Origin: Bacteroidales bacterium | GTDB taxonomy: Bacteria > Bacteroidota > Bacteroidia > Bacteroidales > VadinHA17 | DNA length: 11,848 nucleotides | NCBI GenBank assembly: GCA_016936695.1 | Contig: JAFGXK010000214.1 | Location: 1-11,848 of the forward strand | Direction: 5' to 3' | Shown here: positions 1-11,200 of the stretch, piece by piece | Numbering within the stretch: the first letter of the stretch is position 1 | How the letters are laid out: every line of letters starts with the position of its first letter | Position numbers and translations under genes: made by a program | The notes under the pieces: generated by a model | Databases searched by the model: none | Told to the model about the DNA's origin: nothing | Seen by the model: the letters and a program-made list of their open reading frames with translations, nothing else

Positions 1-330
1 ATGCTCAAGCTGGGCCACATGGTTGATGACAAGATGCATGCCCGTTCAATAGGGCCCTACTCCCTCATCACTCAGCAGCCGCTGGGCGGAAAAGCACAGT
101 TCGGAGGTCAGCGCTTCGGAGAAATGGAAGTATGGGCTCTCGAAGCATTCGGCGCCGCCCATATCCTTCAGGAAATTCTTACAATTAAATCGGACGATGT
201 TATCGGCCGTGCAAAGGCTTATGAGTCAATAGTCAAGGGTGAACCGATGCCTCAGCCAGGTATACCCGAATCACTGAACGTACTGTTGCACGAATTGAGA
301 GGACTGGGACTGAGCGTCATTCTTGACTGA
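1..330 (+). CDS. rpoB: DNA-directed RNA polymerase beta subunit, C-terminal fragment (5' end outside window)
   Basis: This is the last 109 codons of the RNA polymerase beta subunit, part of the core enzyme that makes all cellular RNA. The reading frame is open from the first base, so the ATG at position 1 is an internal methionine and not the start. The fragment matches the conserved beta C-terminus: the VDDKMHARS stretch, then QQPLGGKAQFGGQRFGEMEVW, then SDDV..R and a final PES.NVLLHELR..GL segment. In known structures this end of beta wraps against beta' and forms part of the clamp and switch region. It ends in TGA at 328-330, 47 bases before rpoC, which is the usual rpoBC order. Nothing in the visible part is unusual. 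The assignment rests on near-identity to the beta C-terminus known from many bacteria. Confidence 0.97.
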   Translation: MLKLGHMVDDKMHARSIGPYSLITQQPLGGKAQFGGQRFGEMEVWALEAFGAAHILQEILTIKSDDVIGRAKAYESIVKGEPMPQPGIPESLNVLLHELRGLGLSVILD

Positions 331-377
331 TCAACCTCTTTTATTATTTTAATTAAAGGACAAATAAATTACAGTAT

Positions 378-4676
<4,299 letters not shown>

Positions 4677-4690
4677 AATATTTGCATATC

Positions 4691-5008
4691 ATGTCAGATC
4701 CTAAAAATCCCAATCAGATCAATATTGAACTGAGTGAGGAAGTGGCTCAGGGCATCTATTCAAACCTTGCCGTTATCACACATTCGGCCTCCGAGTTCGT
4801 GATCGACTTTGTCAGAATCATGCCCGGTATTCCAAAAGCCCAGGTGAAGTCGAGGATTATACTTACACCTGAGCATGCAAAAAGGCTGGTGACTGCACTT
4901 GAGGATAATATAGCCAAGTATGAAGCTGTACATGGTAAGATAAAGGATGTCAAGGGCTCCACTCCTTTGCTGCCCATGAACTTCGGAGGTCCGACAGCAC
5001 AGGCCTGA
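4691..5008 (+). CDS. DUF3467 family small protein
   Basis: This is a 105-residue acidic-to-neutral soluble protein with no signal peptide or membrane segment. It resembles the DUF3467 family, which in Bacteroidota is often found directly after rpoC; no biochemical role is known to me. Recognisable features are the N-terminal ELSEEVAQGIYSNLAVITHS strand-turn region, the EFVIDFVRIMPG core and the SRIILTPEHAKRLVTAL helix, followed by a flexible tail ending in NFGGPTAQA. The ATG at 4691 is preferred. A TTG at 4682 would add only three residues (M-H-I), and the family normally starts just before an N-terminal stretch like SDPKNPNQ. The gene begins 14 bases after the rpoC stop, so it is very probably co-transcribed with the polymerase genes. 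A link to RNA polymerase is an inference from position only. The family call is from memory of its sequence pattern. Confidence 0.85.
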   Translation: MSDPKNPNQINIELSEEVAQGIYSNLAVITHSASEFVIDFVRIMPGIPKAQVKSRIILTPEHAKRLVTALEDNIAKYEAVHGKIKDVKGSTPLLPMNFGGPTAQA

Positions 5009-5028
5009 GATAGGTTATTATAAGTCCT

Positions 5029-5823
5029 GTGAAGGAATTTAAAATATCTTTCATTGGTGCGGGAAAAGTTGCTGGTGCATTGTGCCGACAGTTGCACAGC
5101 GAAGACTTCAGCATCAGGAAAATAGTGTCAGCGACCGGGTTAAGAGGCAAATCCCTCGCCCGGTCGTGTAACGCTGAATGGTCTCAAACCGCTGAGTTCA
5201 ACAGCGACGAAGACCTTATCATTGCAGCTGTACCGGATGATCGTCTGCCATGGATCCTTCATAACATCCTTTGCCCCGCAAAAACAATTGTGGCTCATAC
5301 TGCAGGAAGCATCGGTCTCGATGTTTTCCCTGCATCAATTAAGAACAAAGGAGTTTTTTACCCTCTTCAAACCTTCTCGGAAAACAGGCTTATATCATTT
5401 AAAGAACTGCCTTTTTTTCTGGAAGCCTCCGATTCGTCTGTCCTGCAAACTCTCCGAAAGGTTGCACTGAGACTCGGTGCAAAGGTCTATGAAACTTCAA
5501 CCGACCAGCGTAAAATGCTTCATCTGGCAGCGGTTTTTGCCTGTAATTTCACCAATCACATGCTCTCAGCCGGAAAAACCATCTCCGGCAAAGCGGGATT
5601 TTCCTTCGATATTCTCAAGCCTCTTATAAATGAAACAATAATTAAGGCATTTGATAACGGTCCGGAGTACTCCCAGACAGGCCCCGCCTTCAGAAATGAC
5701 ACAGGCACTATTAAAAGACATATTGATTTGCTATCTTTCTCTCCCGAACTTCAGGGAATTTACAGGGAAATAACCCAATCAATTATAAAACTATACAACA
5801 ACGATTCTGATGACCAACTTTAA
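5029..5823 (+). CDS. Rossmann-like and DUF2520 domain protein (putative NAD(P)-binding oxidoreductase)
   Basis: This 264-residue cytosolic protein has two parts. Residues 1 to about 115 form a Rossmann fold, opening with a beta strand and the glycine-rich loop GAGKVAG (G10, G12, G16) and carrying AAVPDD at 66-71 at the end of a later strand. Residues from about 130 on match DUF2520, with the helix HLAAVFACNF from residue 165 and the family signature QTGPAFRND from residue 216. The architecture resembles ketopantoate reductase and F420-dependent reductases, so a role as a dehydrogenase or reductase is likely, but the substrate is not known. The start is the GTG at 5029: an in-frame TAG lies at 5011-5013 and no other start codon precedes the glycine loop. 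The 3' end overlaps the next gene by 14 bases. In Bacteroidota this gene commonly precedes the same phosphatase, prenyltransferase and Maf genes. Confidence 0.88.
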   Translation: MKEFKISFIGAGKVAGALCRQLHSEDFSIRKIVSATGLRGKSLARSCNAEWSQTAEFNSDEDLIIAAVPDDRLPWILHNILCPAKTIVAHTAGSIGLDVFPASIKNKGVFYPLQTFSENRLISFKELPFFLEASDSSVLQTLRKVALRLGAKVYETSTDQRKMLHLAAVFACNFTNHMLSAGKTISGKAGFSFDILKPLINETIIKAFDNGPEYSQTGPAFRNDTGTIKRHIDLLSFSPELQGIYREITQSIIKLYNNDSDDQL

Positions 5824-6331
5824 GGAAGACCTTACCAGGGTAAAGGCTTTTGTGTTTGACATCGACGGGGTCATGTCGCTGCAGACAGTCAGCCTGAATG
5901 CCTTCGGTGTGCCTAACCGTACGGTTAATTTTCGTGACGGATATGCCATTCAGCTCGCAGTAAAAAAGGGTTATCACGTCGGAATCATTTCGGGCAGCAA
6001 TGCAAAGGAATACATCAGAAGACTTAAGGGTTTGGGCGTTACCGATATTTACCTCAACAGCCGGGCAAAGACGGAACACTTCAATAATTTCTGTTCGAAA
6101 CATAAAATTCAGCCGTCGGATGTAATGTATATGGGTGACGACATTCCGGATTACGGAGTCATGAAACTGGCTGGAGTGCCTGTCTGCCCTGCCGATGCCG
6201 ACAGTGAGATCAAAAAGGCTGCATTATACATATCCGACAAAAGGGGAGGGGAAGGATGTGTAAGGGATGTGATCGAACAGGTTATGCGCTTGCATAATAA
6301 CTGGATGGATAATGATGCTTTCAGCTGGTAA
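5810..6331 (+). CDS. kdsC: KdsC-like HAD phosphatase (probable 3-deoxy-D-manno-octulosonate 8-phosphate phosphatase)
   Basis: This 173-residue protein is a capless HAD-superfamily phosphatase of the KdsC type. These enzymes usually form tetramers in the cytosol and release phosphate from KDO-8-phosphate in the lipopolysaccharide inner-core pathway. Motif I is FDIDGV with nucleophile D17 and acid/base D19; motif II is S61 in IISGSN; motif III is K87; motif IV is GDDIPD with D110, D111 and D114. The length fits the family. The loop after motif I reads DIDGVMSLQ, where the textbook form is DVDGVLTDG, so the substrate could differ somewhat. Relatives in this subclass also act on KDN-9-phosphate, and no kdsA, kdsB or sialic-acid gene is in the window to decide. 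The start ATG lies inside the end of the preceding gene, with 14 bases of overlap in another frame, suggesting translational coupling. Confidence 0.84.
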   Translation: MTNFKEDLTRVKAFVFDIDGVMSLQTVSLNAFGVPNRTVNFRDGYAIQLAVKKGYHVGIISGSNAKEYIRRLKGLGVTDIYLNSRAKTEHFNNFCSKHKIQPSDVMYMGDDIPDYGVMKLAGVPVCPADADSEIKKAALYISDKRGGEGCVRDVIEQVMRLHNNWMDNDAFSW

Positions 6332-6334
6332 CCG

Positions 6335-7318
6335 ATGAAGACATTTCTGAAACTTGTTCGCTGGCCAAACCTGCTTATTGTAGCCTTTACAATGATCCTG
6401 ATGCGCTATGCGGTGATTGAGCCGGTAATCAGCAAAATTACCGTGTCCATTATCGGGGTTACCGGGGAAATGACACCCCTTTCGCTTAAATTTCTGTGGT
6501 ACGACTTCCTTATATTAATCCTGGCCACTGTCTGCCTGACTGCAGGAGGTTATGTGATCAACGATTATTTTGACATCAGAACCGACCTTATAAACAGGGG
6601 AGAGGTTATTGTGGGCTCAAAAGTGCCAAGAAGACAGGCCATGTTATGGCACAACATTCTCAACATCATTGGAGTGGCAGCTGGTTTCTATATCTCCTGG
6701 AAAGCCGGATACTTCTGGATGGGAATGTTATTTCTTATTGTCTCGGGATTGCTTTATTTCTATTCCGCAAGTTATAAACGGCAATTTCTTGTCGGAAATC
6801 TCGTAGTGGCTGTACTCACGGCAATGGTCCCCCTTCTTGTGGTCTTCTATGAATGGCCCGCCCTGTACAGGTATTATGAGGTTAATGCCTTTTCATCGCC
6901 CGATGTAAACATAATATTTTACTGGGTCGGCGGTTTTGCCCTGTTTGCCTTCATGACTACCCTGACAAGGGAAATAATCAAGGACATCGAGGACTTTGAA
7001 GGCGATATGGCTTACGGCCGGAATACGGTCCCGGTTGTTACAGGTGTTTTTACTGCCAGAATCATTGCTATTATACTGACAGCAGTAACAATAGTGATGC
7101 TTTATGCAGTCTGGAACCTCTTTCTCAACGATAAGATAACCCTTATATATATTTCTGTTGCTGTTGTCGTTCCGCTAGCCATTGTTATATACCGGTTGAT
7201 TCTCTCTCCCGGAAAAAGTCAGCTTCATTCCGCAAGCACTCTTATGAAAATCGCCCAGTGTTCGGGAGTCCTTTACTCCCTTGTGGTTAAACTGATCCTC
7301 GATTTTAATCTTATCTGA
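6335..7318 (+). CDS. UbiA-family polyprenyltransferase, (di)geranylgeranylglyceryl phosphate synthase-like
   Basis: This 327-residue integral membrane protein belongs to the UbiA superfamily, which transfers a polyprenyl chain from its diphosphate to an acceptor inside the membrane. It has roughly eight to nine hydrophobic segments. Both metal-diphosphate motifs are intact: NDYFDIRTD (N76, D77, D80, D84), and the second motif with D217, D220 and D224 in KDIEDFEGD followed by YGRNTVP. Orthologues in this gene cluster are usually annotated as geranylgeranylglycerol-phosphate geranylgeranyltransferase, an archaeal ether-lipid enzyme. Quinone-type or other prenyl transfer (MenA-, UbiA-like) is the main alternative, since motifs alone do not give the acceptor. 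The start ATG is 3 bases after the kdsC stop and the gene ends 1 base before maf, so it is firmly in the operon. The long loop before the first motif (about residues 30-50) is slightly unusual. Confidence 0.85.
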   Translation: MKTFLKLVRWPNLLIVAFTMILMRYAVIEPVISKITVSIIGVTGEMTPLSLKFLWYDFLILILATVCLTAGGYVINDYFDIRTDLINRGEVIVGSKVPRRQAMLWHNILNIIGVAAGFYISWKAGYFWMGMLFLIVSGLLYFYSASYKRQFLVGNLVVAVLTAMVPLLVVFYEWPALYRYYEVNAFSSPDVNIIFYWVGGFALFAFMTTLTREIIKDIEDFEGDMAYGRNTVPVVTGVFTARIIAIILTAVTIVMLYAVWNLFLNDKITLIYISVAVVVPLAIVIYRLILSPGKSQLHSASTLMKIAQCSGVLYSLVVKLILDFNLI

Positions 7319-7319
7319 C

Positions 7320-7913
7320 ATGGGGATTGATGACATCAACAAATTCAGGATCATCCTTGGTTCCCGGTCTCCCAGACGGCAGGAACTTTTGAGGAAACTC
7401 GGCCTCCGGTTTGAAGTGGTCACAAAAGACTGGGACGAGAGCTATCCTGCTTACCTGACCGGCCCAGAAATAGCACTCTATGTAGCAGAGGAAAAAGCAA
7501 AATCATTTCTCCCGGAGATCAGGGAAACCGAGATAGTTATCACCGCAGATACGATTGTCTGGTGCGATGGGGAGGTGCTATCCAAACCCTCGGACAGGGA
7601 CGATGCCCTGAGAATAATCCGGAAAATATCAGGCAGAGCCCATGAGGTGATAACCGGTGTTTGTCTTCTCTCATCAGAAAAAATGGTGTCGTTTCATTCA
7701 TCCACAAGGGTTATATTCTCTGAACTTACGGATGAGGAAATAGTTCATTATATTAGCAGATATAAACCCTACGACAAGGCCGGGGCTTACGGTATCCAGG
7801 AATGGATTGGCATAGCTGCATGCAGCTCCATCGAGGGTTCTTACTTCAATGTGGTTGGCCTGCCGGCTGAGCAGGTATACCGCGAACTGAAAAAATTTGT
7901 GTCAGACCATTAA
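7320..7913 (+). CDS. maf: Maf family nucleoside triphosphate pyrophosphatase (dTTP/UTP type)
   Basis: This 197-residue cytosolic enzyme belongs to the Maf/YhdE family, which splits non-canonical or excess nucleoside triphosphates to the monophosphate and pyrophosphate. The N-terminal signature SRSPRRQELL (S15 to L24) binds the phosphates. D77 in ITADTIV is the expected catalytic base, K89 lies in VLSKPSD, and the YDKAGAYGIQEW block spans residues 151-162. The GIQ within this last block, with the SPRR form of the first, points to the dTTP/UTP-hydrolysing subgroup and away from the m7GTP (YceF) subgroup; this is an inference from family patterns. The length is normal. The ATG at 7320 follows the prenyltransferase stop after a single base, so the two are probably co-translated. 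Older literature calls the family a septum-formation inhibitor. Confidence 0.93.
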   Translation: MGIDDINKFRIILGSRSPRRQELLRKLGLRFEVVTKDWDESYPAYLTGPEIALYVAEEKAKSFLPEIRETEIVITADTIVWCDGEVLSKPSDRDDALRIIRKISGRAHEVITGVCLLSSEKMVSFHSSTRVIFSELTDEEIVHYISRYKPYDKAGAYGIQEWIGIAACSSIEGSYFNVVGLPAEQVYRELKKFVSDH

Positions 7914-7931
7914 ATTAAAAATTATATACTG

Positions 7932-10103
7932 ATGAACAAGTTATTGTTTATAGTCCTTATTGTTTTTACAGTCCGGGGAAGTTATGCTTCAACATCTCCC
8001 GATGAGGGTATCTGGATACCTATCCTTATTGAAAAATACAATATTAAGCTGATGCAGGAGAAGGGATTCAGACTGTCGGCCGAGGATATTTACAGCGTCA
8101 ACCGTGCCAGTATGAAGGATGCCGTTGTTAACTTTAACAGAGGTTGTACTGCAGAGTTCATCTCCGGCGACGGCCTGCTGATAACAAACCACCATTGCGG
8201 TTACGGTCAGATTCAGGATCATTCAACCCTGGAAAACGATTATCTGACAAACGGTTTCTGGGCTATGTCGCGCGACGGTGAACTGCCTAACCCGGGCGTT
8301 ACGGTAACACTTCTCAAACGTATGGAGGATGTGACCGAAAAAGTTCTTCAGGGTATAACTGATGAAATGCCTGCCCAGGAACGCGATAAGCTTATCTCTT
8401 CCCGTATCGCCGACCTCCAGGCTTCAGCTGTGGAGGGAACCGGCTACAGCGCAGTTGTAAGGCCTTTTTTCATGGGAAACCAGTATTTCCTTTTTGTAAA
8501 TGAAACTTTCAGGGATATCAGGCTTGTGGGAGCCCCTCCTTCAGCTATTGGGAAATTCGGCGGTGATACCGACAACTGGGTATGGCCAAGGCATACAGGC
8601 GACTTTTCGTTATTCAGGGTTTATGCCGGTAAAAACAATAAACCTGCTTCTTATTCCCCCGATAATGTTCCGTATAATCCCGGATATTACTTCCCGGTAT
8701 CTTTAAAGGGAGTGAATGAGGGCGCTTTCACTATGGTCTTCGGTTATCCCGGAACAACTTCTGAATATGTGCCTTCATATCATATCGATATGGTAAAAAA
8801 TCATATTAATCCCGCAATGGTGGGTATAAGGGCGAAAAAGCTTGAGATAATCGATAAGGCAATGGAATCCGATCCTCTTATCAGGATCCAGTATTCCTCA
8901 AAGAAAGCGGGAATATCAAATTCATGGAAGAAATGGATAGGAGAGATGCAGGGACTCGAAAAGATGAACACCATAGGGCAAAAGCAGGAATATGAATCCA
9001 GACTGACTGAATGGATCGGATCCGATAATAACAGAAAACTAAGGTATGGCGATATCCTTCCGGCCTACAGGGACCTTTATGAAGGACTCAAGGAGTACAC
9101 ATTGATCAACAATTATACCAGTGAAGTATTTAACGGAATCGAGGCTGTTGTGATGGCAAGAAGAATATATGAACTGGCATCCCTTTACAGGCAGGACCAG
9201 GCACCCGATGCTCAGATTGTCATGAAGACAAAGGAAGCCATCTCAGAATATGCTGCAGGATTTTTCAAGGACTACGACAGGGAAACCGATCAGCAATTGT
9301 TTGCAGCCATGCTTACCCTGTACGGTGAAACTCTAGATACAAAATGGCTCTCACCGGAGTATCTGAAGCTGAAAAAGCTTACAGGAGGCGACTTCAATTC
9401 CATTGCCCCTGGCTTGTATGACAAGTCGGTGTTCACCGACCAGCAAAGGTTTGATTCCTTTTTGAAAAAATTCGGAAGATCTTCTCTGAAAAAACTCGAA
9501 AAGGATCCTTTTTACAGGCTTGCAGTGGATGTTTCAAGCTTTCTTTCCGGAAATGTCCTGCCGGAACTGTCGCGCATGAACAGCGAACGCCAGAAGCTAA
9601 ACAAAAGATACATGACGGCCCAAATGGAATACGATAACACAAGGATCTTCTACCCTGATGCCAATTCCACCCTCAGGGTGTCGTTTGGAAGTGTTAAAGG
9701 CTACTATTCGGAAGATGCTGTATATTTCAAGCCGGTTTCAACATTGAAAGGTATAATTGAGAAGGACAATCCTGAAATCTACGACTACAATGTGCCTGCC
9801 CGGCTGAAAGAGTTATATGCAAAGAGTGACTATGGGCGTTATGGCCGCAACGGAGAGATGCCGGTGTGTTTCATTGCAAACAATCATACTACAGGCGGAA
9901 ACTCCGGAAGCCCGGTAATTAATGCCGATGGTTATCTGATAGGTATAAATTTCGACAGGGCATGGGAAGGAGTGGCCAGTGATCTGGCCTTTAATCCTGA
10001 GCAGAGCCGCAATATAAGCCTGGATATAAGATTTGCCCTGTTCATCATTGATAAATTTGCAGGGGCGGGCTACCTGCTTGATGAAATGACTATCATCGAA
10101 TAA
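7932..10103 (+). CDS. Secreted S46 family serine dipeptidyl-peptidase, DPP11-like
   Basis: This 723-residue protein is an S46 exopeptidase, which removes dipeptides from peptide N-termini in the periplasm. Residues 1-19 look like a signal peptide (hydrophobic LLFIVLIVF, cleavage after S-Y-A). The chymotrypsin-type catalytic triad is H88 in TNHHCGYG, D224 in RHTGDFSLFRVY and S658 in TTGGNSGSP. N215 and W216 (in DTDNWVW) and D675 sit where S46 enzymes hold the substrate amino end. Between about residues 270 and 580 lies the helical cap domain typical of the family. R676, 18 residues after the catalytic serine, is the position where DPP11 has arginine (acidic P1 residue, Asp/Glu) and DPP7 has glycine (hydrophobic P1), so DPP11-type specificity is inferred. 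Length matches the family. The gene is 18 bases after maf in the same direction, and no promoter was seen in that gap. Confidence 0.95.
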   Translation: MNKLLFIVLIVFTVRGSYASTSPDEGIWIPILIEKYNIKLMQEKGFRLSAEDIYSVNRASMKDAVVNFNRGCTAEFISGDGLLITNHHCGYGQIQDHSTLENDYLTNGFWAMSRDGELPNPGVTVTLLKRMEDVTEKVLQGITDEMPAQERDKLISSRIADLQASAVEGTGYSAVVRPFFMGNQYFLFVNETFRDIRLVGAPPSAIGKFGGDTDNWVWPRHTGDFSLFRVYAGKNNKPASYSPDNVPYNPGYYFPVSLKGVNEGAFTMVFGYPGTTSEYVPSYHIDMVKNHINPAMVGIRAKKLEIIDKAMESDPLIRIQYSSKKAGISNSWKKWIGEMQGLEKMNTIGQKQEYESRLTEWIGSDNNRKLRYGDILPAYRDLYEGLKEYTLINNYTSEVFNGIEAVVMARRIYELASLYRQDQAPDAQIVMKTKEAISEYAAGFFKDYDRETDQQLFAAMLTLYGETLDTKWLSPEYLKLKKLTGGDFNSIAPGLYDKSVFTDQQRFDSFLKKFGRSSLKKLEKDPFYRLAVDVSSFLSGNVLPELSRMNSERQKLNKRYMTAQMEYDNTRIFYPDANSTLRVSFGSVKGYYSEDAVYFKPVSTLKGIIEKDNPEIYDYNVPARLKELYAKSDYGRYGRNGEMPVCFIANNHTTGGNSGSPVINADGYLIGINFDRAWEGVASDLAFNPEQSRNISLDIRFALFIIDKFAGAGYLLDEMTIIE

Positions 10104-10125
10104 AACAGGACCTCCGGAATATTTA

Positions 10126-11022
10126 TCAGTATGCCCTGATCTTATTCAGTTTCTCGGCGTATTTCTGATAAACTGCTTCCTGGGCAGCAATCTGCTCCTT
10201 GACCTTTTCCTGCATCCTTTCATTCCTTGGGATGTCTCCTGTTGCCTGATCAATTGAGGTATCAGCCTTGCCTATTTTTCTCTCAGCTTTTTTGACGTTC
10301 CTCTCTGCTCTCTTTTTTCGCTTCTCAAGCTCCTTTATCTGTTTTTCGAGCTCATCCTTTGCAGGCCCTTCCTCCATCGTTAAAAGCAGACTGTTTTGTT
10401 CTGCAAGTGCTGCAGTAACAGTATTCAATTCATTGTTCATAAGTATGATGTTCTCATTCTCAGTTGATATTCTGGAGTTGTTCGACTGAATGTTCTTTTG
10501 CATTCTGGATTTTTCACTCTCGAGCGATGAAAGCTCCCTCTGAAGATCTTTCAGCTTCTTTTCTTCCGCATCAGCCTGGCTCTTGGCAACATCGATGTAT
10601 TTATTCTTTGCGAATTCCTTCATGAATTCCTGGGCGCTGACGAAAGCCGGGCTGCCTGTTGCACTTTCAATGTACTCGTCCTTTTTGACTTCAAAGGATG
10701 CAAAAAGCTGAAGCATCGAATCGAGCCTGACAAGCTTGCTGTAAACATTGATGTCACCGGCATCGATCTTCCTGATTCTGGCACCGAAAAGCGACATTTC
10801 GCCGTTTTCGTTGACAACTTTCGATCTTGTTCCTGATTCGATCTCCTTGATCCAGTCCTTAAGGACAACATCGAAATCTGCTTCAGGTATTGTCACCGAC
10901 AGGCTTGGAAGGTATGATCTTCCTATCTGGATCGAGTCCTCTGAGAGGACTATGGGTTTCTGTGAATTTACTGCAATCAGAGGCAGTAAAGCAAAGAGCA
11001 AAACTGTAATTTTAGAATTCAT
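10126..11022 (-). CDS. Secreted coiled-coil protein of unknown function
   Basis: This 298-residue protein is not recognised as a named family. Residues 1-20 are a likely signal peptide (short basic start, LLFALLPLIAV core, then NSQ). Residues 21 to about 125 look like a small mixed alpha/beta domain with alternating hydrophobic strands (for example LSVTIPEADF, MSLFGARI, MLQLFASFEV). Residues about 140 to 295 are highly charged and heptad-like, rich in Lys, Glu, Gln and Ala, and broken near G219-P220 and again near G262-D-I-P265, so three helices of about 75, 40 and 30 residues are likely. There are no cysteines, consistent with export. The gene is convergent with the peptidase gene, with 22 bases between stops. 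It has its own upstream region with two consensus-like promoters. A periplasmic or envelope structural role is only a guess. Confidence 0.84.
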   Translation of the reverse strand: MNSKITVLLFALLPLIAVNSQKPIVLSEDSIQIGRSYLPSLSVTIPEADFDVVLKDWIKEIESGTRSKVVNENGEMSLFGARIRKIDAGDINVYSKLVRLDSMLQLFASFEVKKDEYIESATGSPAFVSAQEFMKEFAKNKYIDVAKSQADAEEKKLKDLQRELSSLESEKSRMQKNIQSNNSRISTENENIILMNNELNTVTAALAEQNSLLLTMEEGPAKDELEKQIKELEKRKKRAERNVKKAERKIGKADTSIDQATGDIPRNERMQEKVKEQIAAQEAVYQKYAEKLNKIRAY

Positions 11023-11040
11023 GGTGTTAATTTATTTACT

Positions 11041-11072
11041 CAAACTTAACCACAGTTGTCTAAATATCCAAA
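11041..11072 (-). promoter_or_regulatory. Putative Bacteroidota-type promoter P1 for the coiled-coil gene
   Basis: Read on the minus strand, 11072-11069 is TTTG (-33 element) and 11048-11041 is TAAGTTTG, matching the -7 consensus TAnnTTTG. The spacer is 20 bases, within the accepted range. The expected transcription start is near 11034-11036, giving a leader of roughly 12-15 bases before the ATG at 11022. The match is exact at all consensus positions, but no transcript data support it. Confidence 0.6.
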
Positions 11073-11100
11073 TAAATAGATAAACAGATAATCATAATAA

Positions 11101-11131
11101 CAAATATACTAAATAATAAAAGAAGTATCAA
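11101..11131 (-). promoter_or_regulatory. Putative Bacteroidota-type promoter P2 for the coiled-coil gene
   Basis: On the minus strand 11131-11129 is TTG and 11108-11101 is TATATTTG, again an exact TAnnTTTG with a 20-base spacer. It lies exactly 60 bases upstream of P1. The leader from here would be about 73 bases. The surrounding DNA is very AT-rich, which raises the chance of accidental matches. Confidence 0.52.
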
Positions 11132-11200
11132 TATACTCTGGGAAATGCAAAAACCGGACCTAAGAATAATCGTACGCAATTTCAGGCCTTAATGTCATAA

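Noticed and set aside
4756..5097. 113-codon minus-strand open frame across the DUF3467 gene and the start of the DUF2520 gene
   Set aside because: It overlaps two well-supported genes and its product has no family features; it is a shadow frame.
10125..10140. ATCAG-TATGCC-CTGAT hairpin at the convergent gene ends as a terminator
   Set aside because: The stem is five base pairs, lies mostly inside the coding end of the leftward gene and has no T-run; it is too weak to call.
10268..10489. Plus-strand frame rich in Phe and Ser, looking like a small membrane protein
   Set aside because: It is the complement of the Lys/Glu-rich coiled-coil codons (antisense of AAA/GAA gives TTT/TTC), which explains its hydrophobicity.
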